From Sphingomonas sp. Leaf208 (GTDB taxonomy: Bacteria; Pseudomonadota; Alphaproteobacteria; Sphingomonadales; Sphingomonadaceae), in assembly GCF_001421415.1 (NCBI RefSeq), contig NZ_LMKH01000023.1:62001-126000 (forward strand): DNA of 64,000 nucleotides. Direction: 5' to 3'. Of the stretch, positions 47,187 to 57,121 are shown in pieces. The first letter of the stretch is position 1; every line of letters begins with the position of its first letter. The notes beneath the pieces are model-generated. The model saw only the letters and a list, made by a program, of their open reading frames with translations, was not told where the DNA came from and ran no database searches. Both the position numbers and the translations under genes were made by a program.

Positions 47187-48572
47187 CTAGTGGCCGCCGC
47201 CGCCCTTGCCGTCATCGTACGGATTCTTCGGCGCGCGGAACATCAACCGGACGGGAACCGCGCCGAAGCCGAGGTCCTTGCGCATCGAATTGACCAGATA
47301 GCGCTCATAGCTAGCCGGCAACTGATCGACGCGCGTACCGAAGATGACGAAGCTCGGCGGGCGTGTCTTGACCTGCGTGACGTAGCGCATCTTGATCCGC
47401 TTGCCGCCCGGCGCCGGCGGCGGGGTCGCCTCGATCGCGCGCTCGAACCAGCGGTTGAGTTCGCCGGTGCCGACCCGCTTCGACCACGCGTCGCGGGTGT
47501 CGAAACAGGCCTGCAGCAACTGGTCGATGCCCTTGCCGGTCGCGCCCGACACGGTCATCACGGTGACGCCCTTTACCTGCGACAAGCCGTCTTCGAGTGC
47601 GCGCTTGACGCCGTTGAACAGCGAGGATGCGCTCTCGGCGATATCCCATTTGTTGAGCGCGATGACGAGCGCGCGGCCCTCCTGCAACACCTTGTCGGCG
47701 ATGCGGAGATCCTGCGCCTCGAGACCCAGCGTGGCGTCGAGCAGCAGCACAACGACCTCGGCGAAGTCGACCGCGTGCAGCGCGTCCTCGACCGACATCT
47801 TCTCGAGCTTGTCCTGCACCTTGGCACGCTTGCGCATACCGGCAGTGTCGATCAGGCGCACCTTCCGCGCCTCGCCGCCGGTCGGATGCCAGTCGTAATC
47901 GACGCTGATCGAATCGCGCGTGATGCCGGCTTCGGGGCCGGTGATCATGCGGTCTTCGCCGAGGATGCGGTTGACGAGCGTCGACTTGCCCGCGTTCGGG
48001 CGGCCGACGATCGCGAGCTTCAGCGGGCCCTCATATTCATTGTCCGGCTGTTCCTCAGGCGGCTCTTCCTTGCCTTCGAGCAACGGCAGCAGGCCTTCGA
48101 ACAGGTCGCCCATACCTTCGCCGTGCTCGGCCGACAGTTGGACCGGATCGCCGAAGCCTAGTGCGAGCGATTCGAGAATACCGTCTTCGCCTGCGCGACC
48201 TTCGGCCTTGTTGGCAACGAGAAGGACGGGAACGTCGGCGGTGCGCAGCCAGCGCGCGATCTCTTCGTCGAGCGGGACGATACCGGCGCGCGCGTCGAAC
48301 AGGAACAGCGCGACATCGGCTTGTTCGACGGCGGCTTCGGTCTGCTGGCGCATCCGGCCGGGCAACGTTTGCGCGTCGTGGTCTTCGTAGCCGGCGGTGT
48401 CGATGATGCGGAATTCGAGGCCGATCAGCGACGCGTCGCCTTCACGGCGATCACGCGTGACGCCGGGCCGGTCGTCGACCAGCGCGAGCTTCTTGCCGAC
48501 GAGGCGGTTGAAAAGAGTCGACTTGCCGACATTTGGGCGGCCGACGATTGCGACCACGGGGAGTTTGGACAT
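47187..48572 (-). CDS. der: GTPase Der, ribosome biogenesis
   Basis: A two-domain GTPase required for 50S subunit maturation. The 461 residues contain the first G1 motif GRPNVGKST at 11-19 and a second GRPNAGKST near 190, each followed by its switch regions (GVTRDRREGDAS and GITRDSISVDYD), DTAG motifs and NKAEG and NKWDI. The KH-like C-terminal domain is present. Transcribed after bamB (yfgM-bamB-der order as in E. coli) and directly before tusA. Confidence 0.97.
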   Translation of the reverse strand: MSKLPVVAIVGRPNVGKSTLFNRLVGKKLALVDDRPGVTRDRREGDASLIGLEFRIIDTAGYEDHDAQTLPGRMRQQTEAAVEQADVALFLFDARAGIVPLDEEIARWLRTADVPVLLVANKAEGRAGEDGILESLALGFGDPVQLSAEHGEGMGDLFEGLLPLLEGKEEPPEEQPDNEYEGPLKLAIVGRPNAGKSTLVNRILGEDRMITGPEAGITRDSISVDYDWHPTGGEARKVRLIDTAGMRKRAKVQDKLEKMSVEDALHAVDFAEVVVLLLDATLGLEAQDLRIADKVLQEGRALVIALNKWDIAESASSLFNGVKRALEDGLSQVKGVTVMTVSGATGKGIDQLLQACFDTRDAWSKRVGTGELNRWFERAIEATPPPAPGGKRIKMRYVTQVKTRPPSFVIFGTRVDQLPASYERYLVNSMRKDLGFGAVPVRLMFRAPKNPYDDGKGGGGH

Positions 48573-48611
48573 GGCGTGCCCTTAGCGCGGGAACGCGCTG
48601 GCGTCACCTAG

Positions 48612-48760
48612 TCCCTCGCCCCTCTGGGGAGAGGGAGGGAGGAGCCTTAGCGACGGAAGGGTGAGGGGTAATTGGGGCAGGTGATCCGAGCCCCACTCCC
48701 CTCTCCCTTCCCACCGCAAGCGCGGCGGGCCCCTTCCCTCTCCCCGAAGGGGCGAGGGAG
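48612..48760. repeat. Compound inverted repeat between bamB and der
   Basis: ccctcgcccctctggggaga at the left and the complementary ccctctccccgaaggggcga at the right, with a second inner pair around gtgaggggtaattggggc and ccccactcccctctccc. About 150 bases long. It separates bamB from der, so the two are not obviously one transcript unless the repeat is read through. Confidence 0.8.
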
Positions 48761-48766
48761 TCTACG

Positions 48767-50089
48767 TCACCGGTAGGCGGTGACCTTGCCCTTCTGGTCG
48801 AGCGTGTAGAGCGTCGAGTTCGCCACTATCGGGGGAAGCGAGAACGGCGTCTTCGTCTCGATCGTCGAGCTTACCGTGCCATCGGTCGGCGAGACGAAAT
48901 TGATCTCGCCGCGCGAGTTGGTCAGGACGAGGCGGTTGCCGGCCAGGATCGGACCGAACCAGGTGACCGCGTTGCTGCGCTTCTTTTCATTCTGGAACCG
49001 CTTAAGCTGCGCGATCCAGCGTGCCTTGCCGTTCGAACGCGACAGGCAGACCAGACGCGCGTCGTCGGTCACAACGAACAGCCACTCGCCCGCGATCCAC
49101 GGGGTCGAGATTCCCGCGAAGTTCTGCTCCCACAGACGCTGTCCGGTCGACAGTTCGAGCGCGACCATGCGACCGCCCTGCCCGACCGCATAGACGCGGC
49201 CCCCGTCGATGACCGGTGCGGCGTCGATGTCCGACAGGCTCGACACCGACGTCGTGATCGAGGTGCGCGACAGCGCATCCTGCCACAGGATACGGCCGTT
49301 CTCGTAGCGATACGCGCTGAGTTCGCCGCTTGAGAAGCCGGCGACCACGGTGCCCTGGCTAACGGCGGGTGCCGCGACGCCGAACACGCCCTGCGTCTCG
49401 AGCGTGCCGGACTGGACCCACTGGACCTTGCCGTCGGTCTGGTTGAGCGAGAAGACCTGGTTGTCCTGCGTGAGGACATAGACCGCGCCATTGGCGACGG
49501 TCGGCGAACCACGGAGCGGCGCGCCAGGCTTGGCGCGCCAGAGGATCTTGCCGTCCGCTGCGTTCATCGCGACGACGTCGCCGACACCGTCGGTGGCGTA
49601 GAGCTTGCCGTCGTCATAGCTGACGCCGCCGCCGAAGCGCGCCGCCTTGTTGAGCTTGCCCTCAGTGATCCCCGCGCTCCAAAGCGCGGCGCCGGTATCG
49701 GCGGTGAAGGCATGGATCGTCGCGGTGACGTCGGTCACGAACAGCTTGCCGTCGGCGACGACCGGCGCCGCGCCAAGGCGCTCGCGGTTCGAGCCGCCGT
49801 CGATACCGGCCTGCCAGAGACGCTTGGGCTGATCGGCGAGCGCGAGCTGGCCCATCGACTTGGCGGGGTTGCCGCCGGGCTGGGCCCAGGCGTCGTTGAC
49901 CGCAGGCGCAGGCAACAGGACCTGGACGTCGGCGATCGTCTTGTCGGTCTCGACCTCGTTCTCCGACACCAGGATCGACACGCGGTCGCCGAGCGTTGGC
50001 GTCTTCTTCACGCCGCCCTTGAAAATCCCGCAACCGCTGAGCGCCACCAGCGCGGCGACGGCGACCGTCACCCGATATGTCTTCATCAT
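48767..50089 (-). CDS. bamB: Outer-membrane assembly lipoprotein BamB
   Basis: A beta-propeller lipoprotein of the BAM complex that inserts outer-membrane proteins. The 440 residues begin with a signal peptide and lipobox ALSGC (Cys20). PQQ-like blade motifs repeat through the rest, for example GQLALADQPKRLWQAGIDGG, GKILWRAKPGAPLRGSP and GQRLWEQNFAGIST. The family is about 380-440 residues. The start overlaps the stop of the TPR gene as ATGA (50086-50089). Confidence 0.93.
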   Translation of the reverse strand: MMKTYRVTVAVAALVALSGCGIFKGGVKKTPTLGDRVSILVSENEVETDKTIADVQVLLPAPAVNDAWAQPGGNPAKSMGQLALADQPKRLWQAGIDGGSNRERLGAAPVVADGKLFVTDVTATIHAFTADTGAALWSAGITEGKLNKAARFGGGVSYDDGKLYATDGVGDVVAMNAADGKILWRAKPGAPLRGSPTVANGAVYVLTQDNQVFSLNQTDGKVQWVQSGTLETQGVFGVAAPAVSQGTVVAGFSSGELSAYRYENGRILWQDALSRTSITTSVSSLSDIDAAPVIDGGRVYAVGQGGRMVALELSTGQRLWEQNFAGISTPWIAGEWLFVVTDDARLVCLSRSNGKARWIAQLKRFQNEKKRSNAVTWFGPILAGNRLVLTNSRGEINFVSPTDGTVSSTIETKTPFSLPPIVANSTLYTLDQKGKVTAYR

Positions 50090-50826
50090 TGCGCCTTGGT
50101 ATCCTCGTTTGATGCAGCCGGAGTGATCACCCTGGCAGTAGCGCCCGTGCTGGCAACAGCGTCCACACCCAGTACGCCAGCCATCTGAACCGCGCGTTGA
50201 CGGATCGTCTCGGGCACGCCGGTATCGCGCGCGACCTGGTCGAACATGGTCCCCGCCTGCTGACGCTGGTTCATGCGGAGATAGGAGATCGCGACCATCT
50301 CACCCGCGCTACCGAGCCACGGACCACCGGGCACTGCCAGCGGACGAAGCCGCTCGACGACGACCTGCGGCTTCAGCGTGTCGAACTCGGCCGAAGTCTG
50401 GCGAACCAGCGCGAGATCGCGGAACGGCTTTGCCAGCGACGTATCCGCAGCGATCGAACCGAGCTTGGCAGCCGCCCCCTTCAGGTCGTCCTTCTGAAGG
50501 AGGACGTCGGCCTGCGTGAACAGCGCGAGTGCGCGGTAGCCGTCGCGGTTCGACTTGGCGAGTTCCGCCAGCGGCTTCGACGCGGCCGCGGCGTTGTTCG
50601 CGCCGAGCGAATCGTAAGCGGCCTGAAGCTGCTCGCCCTCGACACCAGCGGCCTCGCCATTGTGATGCTGCCAGTAGAGAAAGCCGGCGAGAGCCGCGAG
50701 TGCGGCGACGACGCCGACCACGACCCATTTGCCCCAGTTCGTCCAGAACCCGGCGAGCTGGTCGCGTCGCAGTTCTTCGTCGACCTCACGCAGGAATGCT
50801 TGATCGGTTTTCGGCGGGAGGGCCAA
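50086..50826 (-). CDS. YfgM-like tetratricopeptide membrane protein
   Basis: A 246-residue protein with one N-terminal helix (WGKWVVVGVVAALAALAGFLYW, residues 31-52) and a periplasmic TPR-type part, like YfgM, which works with the Sec translocon and periplasmic chaperones. The conserved start MALPPKTDQAFLREVDEELR is seen. The start codon is TTG (50824-50826), with ggag about seven bases before it. It precedes bamB with an ATGA overlap, the order known from E. coli. Confidence 0.88.
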   Translation of the reverse strand: MALPPKTDQAFLREVDEELRRDQLAGFWTNWGKWVVVGVVAALAALAGFLYWQHHNGEAAGVEGEQLQAAYDSLGANNAAAASKPLAELAKSNRDGYRALALFTQADVLLQKDDLKGAAAKLGSIAADTSLAKPFRDLALVRQTSAEFDTLKPQVVVERLRPLAVPGGPWLGSAGEMVAISYLRMNQRQQAGTMFDQVARDTGVPETIRQRAVQMAGVLGVDAVASTGATARVITPAASNEDTKAQ

Positions 50827-50898
50827 GGAATGCTCCGGGAATAGTGAGGGGGTGGGCGGCGCGGACCTTAGCCGCGCCGGGACCGAAACGGAAGCGGA

Positions 50899-51759
50899 TC
50901 AATCCTTCGGCGCGTAGACCTGCTCAGCGCCCGGAAACGCGCGCGATCGGACGTCGTCCGCATAGGTCTGCGTCGCGGTGGAAATCGTGTCGGCGATGTC
51001 GGCGAACCGCTTCACGAACTTTGCGGTACGCTCGAACATTCCAAGCATGTCTTCGGTCACCAGGACCTGTCCGTCGCAATGAGCCGATGCTCCAATGCCG
51101 ATCGTCGGGCAGGCGATGGTGTTAGTGATCTCGATCGCGATCGGCTCGACCACGCCTTCGATCACGAGCGAGAACGCACCGGCTTCGGCGATGCTCTGCG
51201 CGTCGGCGACGATCTTGGCGGCTTCCTCGGGCGTCCGACCGCGCGCTCCGTAACCGCCGAGCACGTTGACCGCCTGCGGGGTAAGACCGACATGGCCCAT
51301 CGCCGGAATGCCACGCTCGGTCAGGAACTTGACGGTCGGCGCCATTGCGGTACCGCCTTCGAGCTTCACCGCCGCTGCGCCGGTCTGCTTGAGAAGGAAC
51401 GCCGCGCTTTCGAACGCCTTTTCGGGCGACGCTTCGTAACTGCCGAACGGCATGTCGATGACGACCACCGCATGATAGCTGCCCCGCACCACCGCCGCGC
51501 CGTGCGCCGCCATCATCTCGAGCGTTACGGGTACCGTCGATGGCAGGCCGTAGATCACCTGCCCCAGGCTATCGCCGACCAGCAGCATGTCGCAGTGCGG
51601 GTCGAGCAACTGCGCGGTCCGCACGGTGTAGGCGGTGAGCATGACGAGCGGTATCTTGCCCTTCTGGCGGCGGATCGCGGGGATCGTCAGGCGCTTGAGC
51701 GGCGCGGGAGTCGGGTTGGCGCGACTCGTCGCGGTGTCGAGGGTGTAGGTCGTGGACAT
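50899..51759 (-). CDS. panB: 3-methyl-2-oxobutanoate hydroxymethyltransferase
   Basis: Makes ketopantoate from 3-methyl-2-oxobutanoate and methylene-THF, the first pantothenate-specific step. The 286 residues contain LLVGDSLGQVIYGLPSTVPV, VVIDMPFGSYEASPEKAFE, GIPAMGHVGLTPQ and the catalytic Glu in FSLVIEGVVEPIA, and end with a short tail KFVKRFADIADTI. The start is at 51757-51759. The yfgM gene begins 72 bases downstream in the same direction; a shared transcript is possible. Confidence 0.97.
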   Translation of the reverse strand: MSTTYTLDTATSRANPTPAPLKRLTIPAIRRQKGKIPLVMLTAYTVRTAQLLDPHCDMLLVGDSLGQVIYGLPSTVPVTLEMMAAHGAAVVRGSYHAVVVIDMPFGSYEASPEKAFESAAFLLKQTGAAAVKLEGGTAMAPTVKFLTERGIPAMGHVGLTPQAVNVLGGYGARGRTPEEAAKIVADAQSIAEAGAFSLVIEGVVEPIAIEITNTIACPTIGIGASAHCDGQVLVTEDMLGMFERTAKFVKRFADIADTISTATQTYADDVRSRAFPGAEQVYAPKD

Positions 51760-51807
51760 GGCGGCACTAGTAGCGTGCGGCGTCGCGCTCGCCCAGTGTC
51801 GTGCGCG

Positions 51808-52242
51808 TCATACTGCCCAGCCCTTCAGCCGCGCATGGCCGACGAGCCAGAGCGTGAACGCAGCGACCGCGATGATGACGAGGGGCAAGCCCAACGTCTC
51901 GCTCGCGCCCTTGTGCGCGACGATGTCGGTCAAGGCGAACAGCCAGCCGAACTGCGCGACCGTGGCCACCAGCGACGCGATCAGGAACAGACGGGCACTG
52001 GCGCGCCGCATAAACAGCAGGACCGCACCGACGAGCCCCGTTAGCACCGCGACCGCGAACAGTGGGTCGTACCAGTTGGGCAACGCTGCATAGAGCGCGC
52101 GGTCATAGGCGCTCGCCTGCCCCATCGCATCCGCGCCGAGCCTAAGCTGTTGCACACACATGAAACATCCGACGAGCCCCCAGAGAACGAGCACGCCTGT
52201 CGTCATGCGAAACCACAAGGGCCCCTGTCGTACGAAGAACAT
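51808..52242 (-). CDS. Four-helix membrane protein of unknown function
   Basis: A 144-residue protein with four predicted membrane helices (about residues 16-35, 60-77, 83-105, 115-135). I recognise no family. Conserved-looking residues include CVQQLRLGADAMGQASAYDR between helices 1 and 2 and NWYDPLF before helix 2. The ATG at 52240-52242 is used. It is followed by panB about 50 bases later in the same direction. Confidence 0.6.
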   Translation of the reverse strand: MFFVRQGPLWFRMTTGVLVLWGLVGCFMCVQQLRLGADAMGQASAYDRALYAALPNWYDPLFAVAVLTGLVGAVLLFMRRASARLFLIASLVATVAQFGWLFALTDIVAHKGASETLGLPLVIIAVAAFTLWLVGHARLKGWAV

Positions 52243-52431
52243 GTCGCCGCCCCTGCCAGTTTCTTGGCAACAGACTGCGCGCAGTGGAGGCTACGCGCAA
52301 GAGCGTGCGGGCATGCGGCAAGATGTCTCGGATCCGGAACCGGAGGGACATCGGGAGCTTCCGACTGCGACGTCCCTCCGGGCCGTATTCGAGACTTATC
52401 GCACCCAACCTGAACGCGTCGTGACGAAACA

Positions 52432-52460
52432 CGTGTCGCGATCAGAACGATCGCGACACG
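52432..52460 (-). terminator. Hairpin overlapping the receptor stop codon
   Basis: cgtgtcgcgat (52432-52442) is the exact complement of atcgcgacacg (52450-52460) with a seven-base loop. The receptor stop (52442-52444) lies inside it, so the last codons form the stem. On the minus strand a short T-rich stretch follows. An intrinsic terminator is likely. Confidence 0.65.
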
Positions 52461-54883
52461 GTCAGGCCATAGGTGCGCGGATCGCCTGGCTGTCCGACGA
52501 CCAGACCGGTGCTGCCGGACTGGAGCGCGAGCACTTCGTAGTAGTTGTGGTCGAACGCGTTACGCAGCCAGCCGAACACGTTCCAGCTGTCCTTCGCCTT
52601 GAATCCCAAGCGGAAGTTGCTGAGCGCATAGCCCTTGATGTCGGTATAGAGCGAGCGCGACGGGTTGGACGAGAAGGTCGAGCGGTAGCTGCCGTCATAG
52701 CCGAGATACACCTGACCATCGACGCCGCCGATCGTGGCCGGCAGGTCGTATTCTGCGCCGTACGAGAACGCCCATTTCGACACGCCGGGCAGCCGCTGGC
52801 CGGAGATGTCGCAATTGGCCGGGCTGACCGTCCCCGTCCCTGCCGGACCTGGCAGGCTGGTCGCCGTCGGGGCAGACCCTCCCGATAGCTCAGGCGGGCA
52901 AGGCGCATCGACGAACTTCACGTATTTCGCGTCCGTATAGGCACCGTTGGCGTAGACGCTGAACCGGTCGGTGGGGCGGAAGGCCGAATCGAACTCCAGA
53001 CCGCGAGTCCGCACCTTGCCGGCATTGGCGAGATAGCCGCGCAACACGCCGAGCTGACCGTTGGTGACGGTGGCCTGGTAATCGCTGATCTCGGTCCAGA
53101 AGCCGGCGAGGTTGAGCGTCAATCGACGATCGAGGAACTGCGTCTTGAGGCCGACTTCGTAGTGATTGACCTTCTCGGGTTTCACCGTGGCGGCCGACAG
53201 GATCGGATTGTTGCTGCCGTCGAGCGGCAGGCCGGACAGGTTGATCCCGCCGGATTTGTAGCTCCGCGCGTAGGTCGCATAGGCGTGGATGTCGGAGGTC
53301 ACGGTGTAGGCCACCGTGACGTCGCCCGACAGGTTCCAGTTGTCGAAATCGGGCTGATAGCTTTGCGGCGCGAGCACCCCGCGCTGGTCGTTGAACCTTG
53401 CCGCACTGGTGACGAGTTCGCCTGCGCCGGTCGTCACGACCGAGACATAGTCACCCTTCTTCTTGTCGTAGTTGAGCCGCAGGCCCGGCGTGATCTGGAA
53501 CCGGTCGCTCACGTTCCAGGTCAGCTTGCCGAACAGTGCGGCGCTGGTGTTCTTGAAGCCGATCGTGTTGCGCGCGGTCAGGCCGTTCAGCGTCGCCGGA
53601 TTCTTCCCGCCCGTGCTGGTCGGGTTAAGCAGGAACGCGCTGGCCGCCGGCCCCTGGACCTGAAGCCCTTGCGTATCGATCGTCTGGTAGAAGTAGAATG
53701 CGCCGAGCACGTAATCGAGCGTGTGCTTGCCGTTCGAGGCGATCCGCAACTCCTGGCTGTACTGCGTCTGCTGCGACGGATTGGCGGACACGGTGGTGAT
53801 CGGCAGGCCGATAAAGTCGCGATCGTTCGACGGATCCCAATGCCAGAACCGCCATGCGCTAACCGACGTGATCGTGGCCGCGCCCAAATCCAGATTGCCG
53901 AGCAACGAGACGCCACCCAGTTCCTGCTTCGCACGCAAGGGCGTATCGACATCGGTCACCCGGTCGAACGCGTTGGTCGATGGTACGACATAGCCCTGCG
54001 CGGCGGTGAGCGCGGCATATTGGCGATTGAGCGGGCGCTGCGTTGCGCCGGTGCGGACGTAATATTGCACGCAGCAATTGGGGTTCTGCTGGCCGTAATC
54101 ACCCGACAGGGCGAAATCGAGCGTCTCGGTCGGCTTCCAGTAGAGCTGTCCGCGGACGCTCTTGTTGTCCTGCGCGTTGAGGTTCTTGCCGGTCGCGACG
54201 TTGTGGATCGTGCCGTCGCGCTCGGTCACCGAGGCGGACAGCCGGATCGCGAGCTTGTCGGGGATCAGCGGGCCCGAAACCGACGCCTTGGCCTGAATGA
54301 ACTGATAGTTGCCGGTCGTGAGCTCGATCCGCGCCTCGGGCGTGAAGCTGGGTTTGCGGGTCGTGATGTTGATCGCGCCGGCGGTGGTGTTCTTGCCGTA
54401 AAGCGTGCCCTGCGGCCCACGGAGGACCTCGATCCGCTCGGTATCGGTGAAGTCGAACGTCGCCGAGGCGATCCGGCTGTAATAAACCTGGTCGACATAG
54501 ATGCCGACGCCCTGCTCGATCCCGTCGTTGGTCAGGCCAAACGGTGCGCCCAGGCCGCGGATGTTGGCAGCGGAATTGCGCGGGTTGGTGGAGTAGAATT
54601 GCAGCGTCGGCTGAAGCTGCGTCAAGCGGCTGACATTATACGCGCCGGTCTCGGCGAGCGCGGTGCCGCCGATGACGGACATCGCGATCGGGACGGTCTG
54701 GATCGTTTCGGCGCGACGACGCGCGGTGACGACGACGTCCCCGCCCCCGCCCTGCTGCTGGTTGCCGAGACGACCATTGGCCTGTGCGTCAGCCCGCTCG
54801 CCAGCGGGCGTCTGCGGCGGAACGGCCGGCGTTGATACGGTAGCGGCCTGACCGGCAAGCAACAGCGCAAGCGTAAGCGACAT
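52442..54883 (-). CDS. TonB-dependent outer-membrane receptor
   Basis: An 813-residue gated transporter. After a short signal peptide (MSLTLALLLAGQAATV) and a Gln/Gly-rich linker comes DVVVTARRRAE, a typical TonB-box/plug boundary. The plug contains QGVGIYVDQVYYSR and EVLRGPQGTLYGKNTTAGAINI. The barrel ends in Phe (YGLTVSRSF), the usual outer-membrane signature. It resembles sphingomonad receptors for aromatic, plant-derived or other organic ligands; the ligand is not readable. No siderophore or sugar transport genes are adjacent. It is transcribed alone. Confidence 0.92.
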   Translation of the reverse strand: MSLTLALLLAGQAATVSTPAVPPQTPAGERADAQANGRLGNQQQGGGGDVVVTARRRAETIQTVPIAMSVIGGTALAETGAYNVSRLTQLQPTLQFYSTNPRNSAANIRGLGAPFGLTNDGIEQGVGIYVDQVYYSRIASATFDFTDTERIEVLRGPQGTLYGKNTTAGAINITTRKPSFTPEARIELTTGNYQFIQAKASVSGPLIPDKLAIRLSASVTERDGTIHNVATGKNLNAQDNKSVRGQLYWKPTETLDFALSGDYGQQNPNCCVQYYVRTGATQRPLNRQYAALTAAQGYVVPSTNAFDRVTDVDTPLRAKQELGGVSLLGNLDLGAATITSVSAWRFWHWDPSNDRDFIGLPITTVSANPSQQTQYSQELRIASNGKHTLDYVLGAFYFYQTIDTQGLQVQGPAASAFLLNPTSTGGKNPATLNGLTARNTIGFKNTSAALFGKLTWNVSDRFQITPGLRLNYDKKKGDYVSVVTTGAGELVTSAARFNDQRGVLAPQSYQPDFDNWNLSGDVTVAYTVTSDIHAYATYARSYKSGGINLSGLPLDGSNNPILSAATVKPEKVNHYEVGLKTQFLDRRLTLNLAGFWTEISDYQATVTNGQLGVLRGYLANAGKVRTRGLEFDSAFRPTDRFSVYANGAYTDAKYVKFVDAPCPPELSGGSAPTATSLPGPAGTGTVSPANCDISGQRLPGVSKWAFSYGAEYDLPATIGGVDGQVYLGYDGSYRSTFSSNPSRSLYTDIKGYALSNFRLGFKAKDSWNVFGWLRNAFDHNYYEVLALQSGSTGLVVGQPGDPRTYGLTVSRSF

Positions 54884-55005
54884 GAATGTTTTCCCCTGAA
54901 CCTCGCCGCGCAAAGTCTAGTAATTAAGGGGATATTCAATGCGAGCATGTCTTGGGTGGCGGAAAGCACGACTTGTTTCCCTCCCCCGCGGGGGGGGAGC
55001 GGTGT

Positions 55006-56640
55006 TCAGACCAAGCGACTCTGCTTGACCGCGGCCTCGATGAAGCTGGCGAACAGCGGGTGGGGGTCGAACGGCTTGGACTTCAGTTCCGGGTGGAACT
55101 GGACGCCGACGAACCAGGGATGGTCGGGGCGTTCGACGATCTCGGGGAGCGTCCCGTCGGGGGACATGCCCGAGAAGACGAGGCCGCCCTGCTCCAGCGC
55201 TTCCTTATACCCGGTGTTGACCTCGTAGCGGTGACGATGGCGCTCCGAGATTTCGGTGCCGCCGTAAATCGACGCGACCACGCTGTTGCCGTCGAGCTTC
55301 GCGTCATACGCACCGAGCCGCATCGTGCCGCCCATGTCGCCCTCGGCCGCACGTGTCTCGAGGCCTTCGCGGCCCATCCATTCGGTGATCATGCCGACCA
55401 CAGGCTCGTCGGTCGGGCCGAACTCGGTCGACGAGGCATTGGGGATGCCCGCGAGATCGCGCGCGCCCTCGACGCAGGCCATCTGCATCCCGAAGCAGAT
55501 CCCGAAATACGGGATCTTCCGCTCGCGCGCGAACTTGACCGAGGCGATCTTGCCCTCCGCGCCACGCTCGCCGAACGCGCCGGGGACGAGGATCGCGTCG
55601 CATGGCTCGAGCTGGCCGGCGATGTCGCTCTCGGCATTCTCGAACAGTTCGGCATCGATCCAGCGGACGTTGACCTTCACGCGATTCGCGATGCCGCCGT
55701 GGACCAGCGCTTCGTTGAGCGACTTGTAGGCATCCTGGAGGCCGACATATTTGCCGACCACGCCGATCGTGACTTCGCCCTGCGGGTTGGTCAGCCGGTC
55801 CATGATCTCGGTCCAGCGCGACAGATCGGGCGCCTCGGCGGGTTCGATGCCGAACGCGCGCAGCACTTCGATGTCGAGGCCTTCGCCGTGATACTGGAGC
55901 GGCACCGCGTAGATGCTCTTGGCATCGAGCGCGGGAATGACAGCGCTGGCGGGGACGTTGCAGAACAACGCGATCTTGGCGCGCTCCGATGGCGGCAGCG
56001 GATGTTCGCAACGGCACACGAGCACGTCCGGCTGGACGCCGAGCGCGGCGAGTTCGCGGACCGAATGCTGGGTCGGCTTGGTCTTCAGCTCGCCGGCGGC
56101 GGCGATGTACGGCACCAAGGTCACGTGGATGCTGATCGCGTTGCCGCGGCCTTCCTCGTTCTTGAGCTGGCGAATCGCCTCGATGAACGGCAGCGATTCG
56201 ATATCGCCGACGGTGCCGCCGATCTCGCAGAGGACGAAGTCGATATCGTCGGTCTCGGCGCGGGCGAACGCCTTGATCGCGTCGGTGACGTGCGGGATGA
56301 CCTGCACGGTGGCGCCGAGATAATCGCCGCGGCGCTCGCGCGTAATGATCTGCTGGTAGATGCGGCCCGAGGTGACGTTGTCCGACTGGCGCGAGGGAAC
56401 GCCGGTGAAGCGCTCGTAATGGCCGAGGTCGAGATCGGTCTCGGCACCGTCGTCGGTAACGTAGACCTCGCCGTGCTGATACGGCGACATCGTGCCAGGA
56501 TCGACGTTAAGATACGGATCGAACTTCCGAATCCTGACGGTATACCCGCGTGCCTGGAGGAGAGCAGCAAGCGATGCCGCCATGAGACCTTTACCGAGCG
56601 ACGAAACCACGCCCCCGGTGATGAAAATGTACCGAGCCAT
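55006..56640 (-). CDS. pyrG: CTP synthase
   Basis: Converts UTP to CTP with glutamine or ammonia. The 544 residues match the family. The synthetase domain begins [18 protein letters not shown], followed by [20 protein letters not shown] and the [19 protein letters not shown] motif. The glutaminase domain has [17 protein letters not shown] (catalytic Cys) and [10 protein letters not shown] (His/Glu). The ATG at 56638-56640 is preferred; the frame extends upstream to 56679. secG precedes it in the same direction, with a hairpin between. Confidence 0.97.
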   Translation of the reverse strand: MARYIFITGGVVSSLGKGLMAASLAALLQARGYTVRIRKFDPYLNVDPGTMSPYQHGEVYVTDDGAETDLDLGHYERFTGVPSRQSDNVTSGRIYQQIITRERRGDYLGATVQVIPHVTDAIKAFARAETDDIDFVLCEIGGTVGDIESLPFIEAIRQLKNEEGRGNAISIHVTLVPYIAAAGELKTKPTQHSVRELAALGVQPDVLVCRCEHPLPPSERAKIALFCNVPASAVIPALDAKSIYAVPLQYHGEGLDIEVLRAFGIEPAEAPDLSRWTEIMDRLTNPQGEVTIGVVGKYVGLQDAYKSLNEALVHGGIANRVKVNVRWIDAELFENAESDIAGQLEPCDAILVPGAFGERGAEGKIASVKFARERKIPYFGICFGMQMACVEGARDLAGIPNASSTEFGPTDEPVVGMITEWMGREGLETRAAEGDMGGTMRLGAYDAKLDGNSVVASIYGGTEISERHRHRYEVNTGYKEALEQGGLVFSGMSPDGTLPEIVERPDHPWFVGVQFHPELKSKPFDPHPLFASFIEAAVKQSRLV

Positions 56641-56681
56641 GGGAAGAGTCTCGTAGCGTGTGTTGGGGACGAACGACAAGA

Positions 56682-56703
56682 GCCCCGCGGATCACGCAGG
56701 GGC
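56682..56703 (-). terminator. Hairpin between secG and pyrG
   Basis: gccccgcg and cgc(a)ggggc (56682-56703) form a stem with one bulge, on the minus strand followed by tcttgtcg. With a poor T-run it may be a partial terminator or attenuator rather than a full stop. Confidence 0.5.
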
Positions 56704-56725
56704 CTTTTATCGGCGAATGGAGTGT

Positions 56726-57121
56726 TTAGTTGGCTAGCGGGACCGCGCCGTTGTCGGCCGGCTTGGTCGTGCCGGCCGGGACGCCGGCGTTCTCGGCGCC
56801 ACCGGCGAACGGAGCCGCGTCGCCCTTGGGCTGCGCGGTCGGAACGGCCGTTGCCGCCGCCGGGGTGCGGGCGAGCGACGTGTCGATCGTGGTAGTGCGG
56901 TGATTCGCCGCGAGAACCGCGAGCAGGATCGAGAACAGCACGAACATCGTCGCCAGGACGCCGGTCGCGCGGGTCAGGAAATCGGCCGCGCCGCGTGCCG
57001 ACATCAGGCCCGACGGACTGCCGCCCGTGCCCAGACCGCCGCCTTCCGAGCGCTGCATGAGGATCACCGTGACGAGGGCGGCCGCGATGATCGCGTGGAT
57101 GACGAGCAGAAAGGCGAACAT
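56726..57121 (-). CDS. secG: Protein translocase subunit SecG
   Basis: An inner-membrane partner of SecYE that assists protein export. The 131 residues contain two helices (residues 2-20 and 55-75) and the family core VILMQRSEGGGLGTGGSPSGLMSARGAADFLTRAT, split here as VILMQRSEGGGLGTGG and FLTRATGVLATMFV. A disordered Ala/Pro/Thr tail of about 55 residues is longer than in E. coli, as usual for alphaproteobacteria. It diverges from the marR gene. Confidence 0.95.
   Translation of the reverse strand: MFAFLLVIHAIIAAALVTVILMQRSEGGGLGTGGSPSGLMSARGAADFLTRATGVLATMFVLFSILLAVLAANHRTTTIDTSLARTPAAATAVPTAQPKGDAAPFAGGAENAGVPAGTTKPADNGAVPLAN

Noticed and set aside
53162..54835. A 557-codon plus-strand frame under the TonB-dependent receptor
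   Set aside because: No recognisable motif; the receptor on the other strand has plug, barrel and C-terminal Phe signatures.
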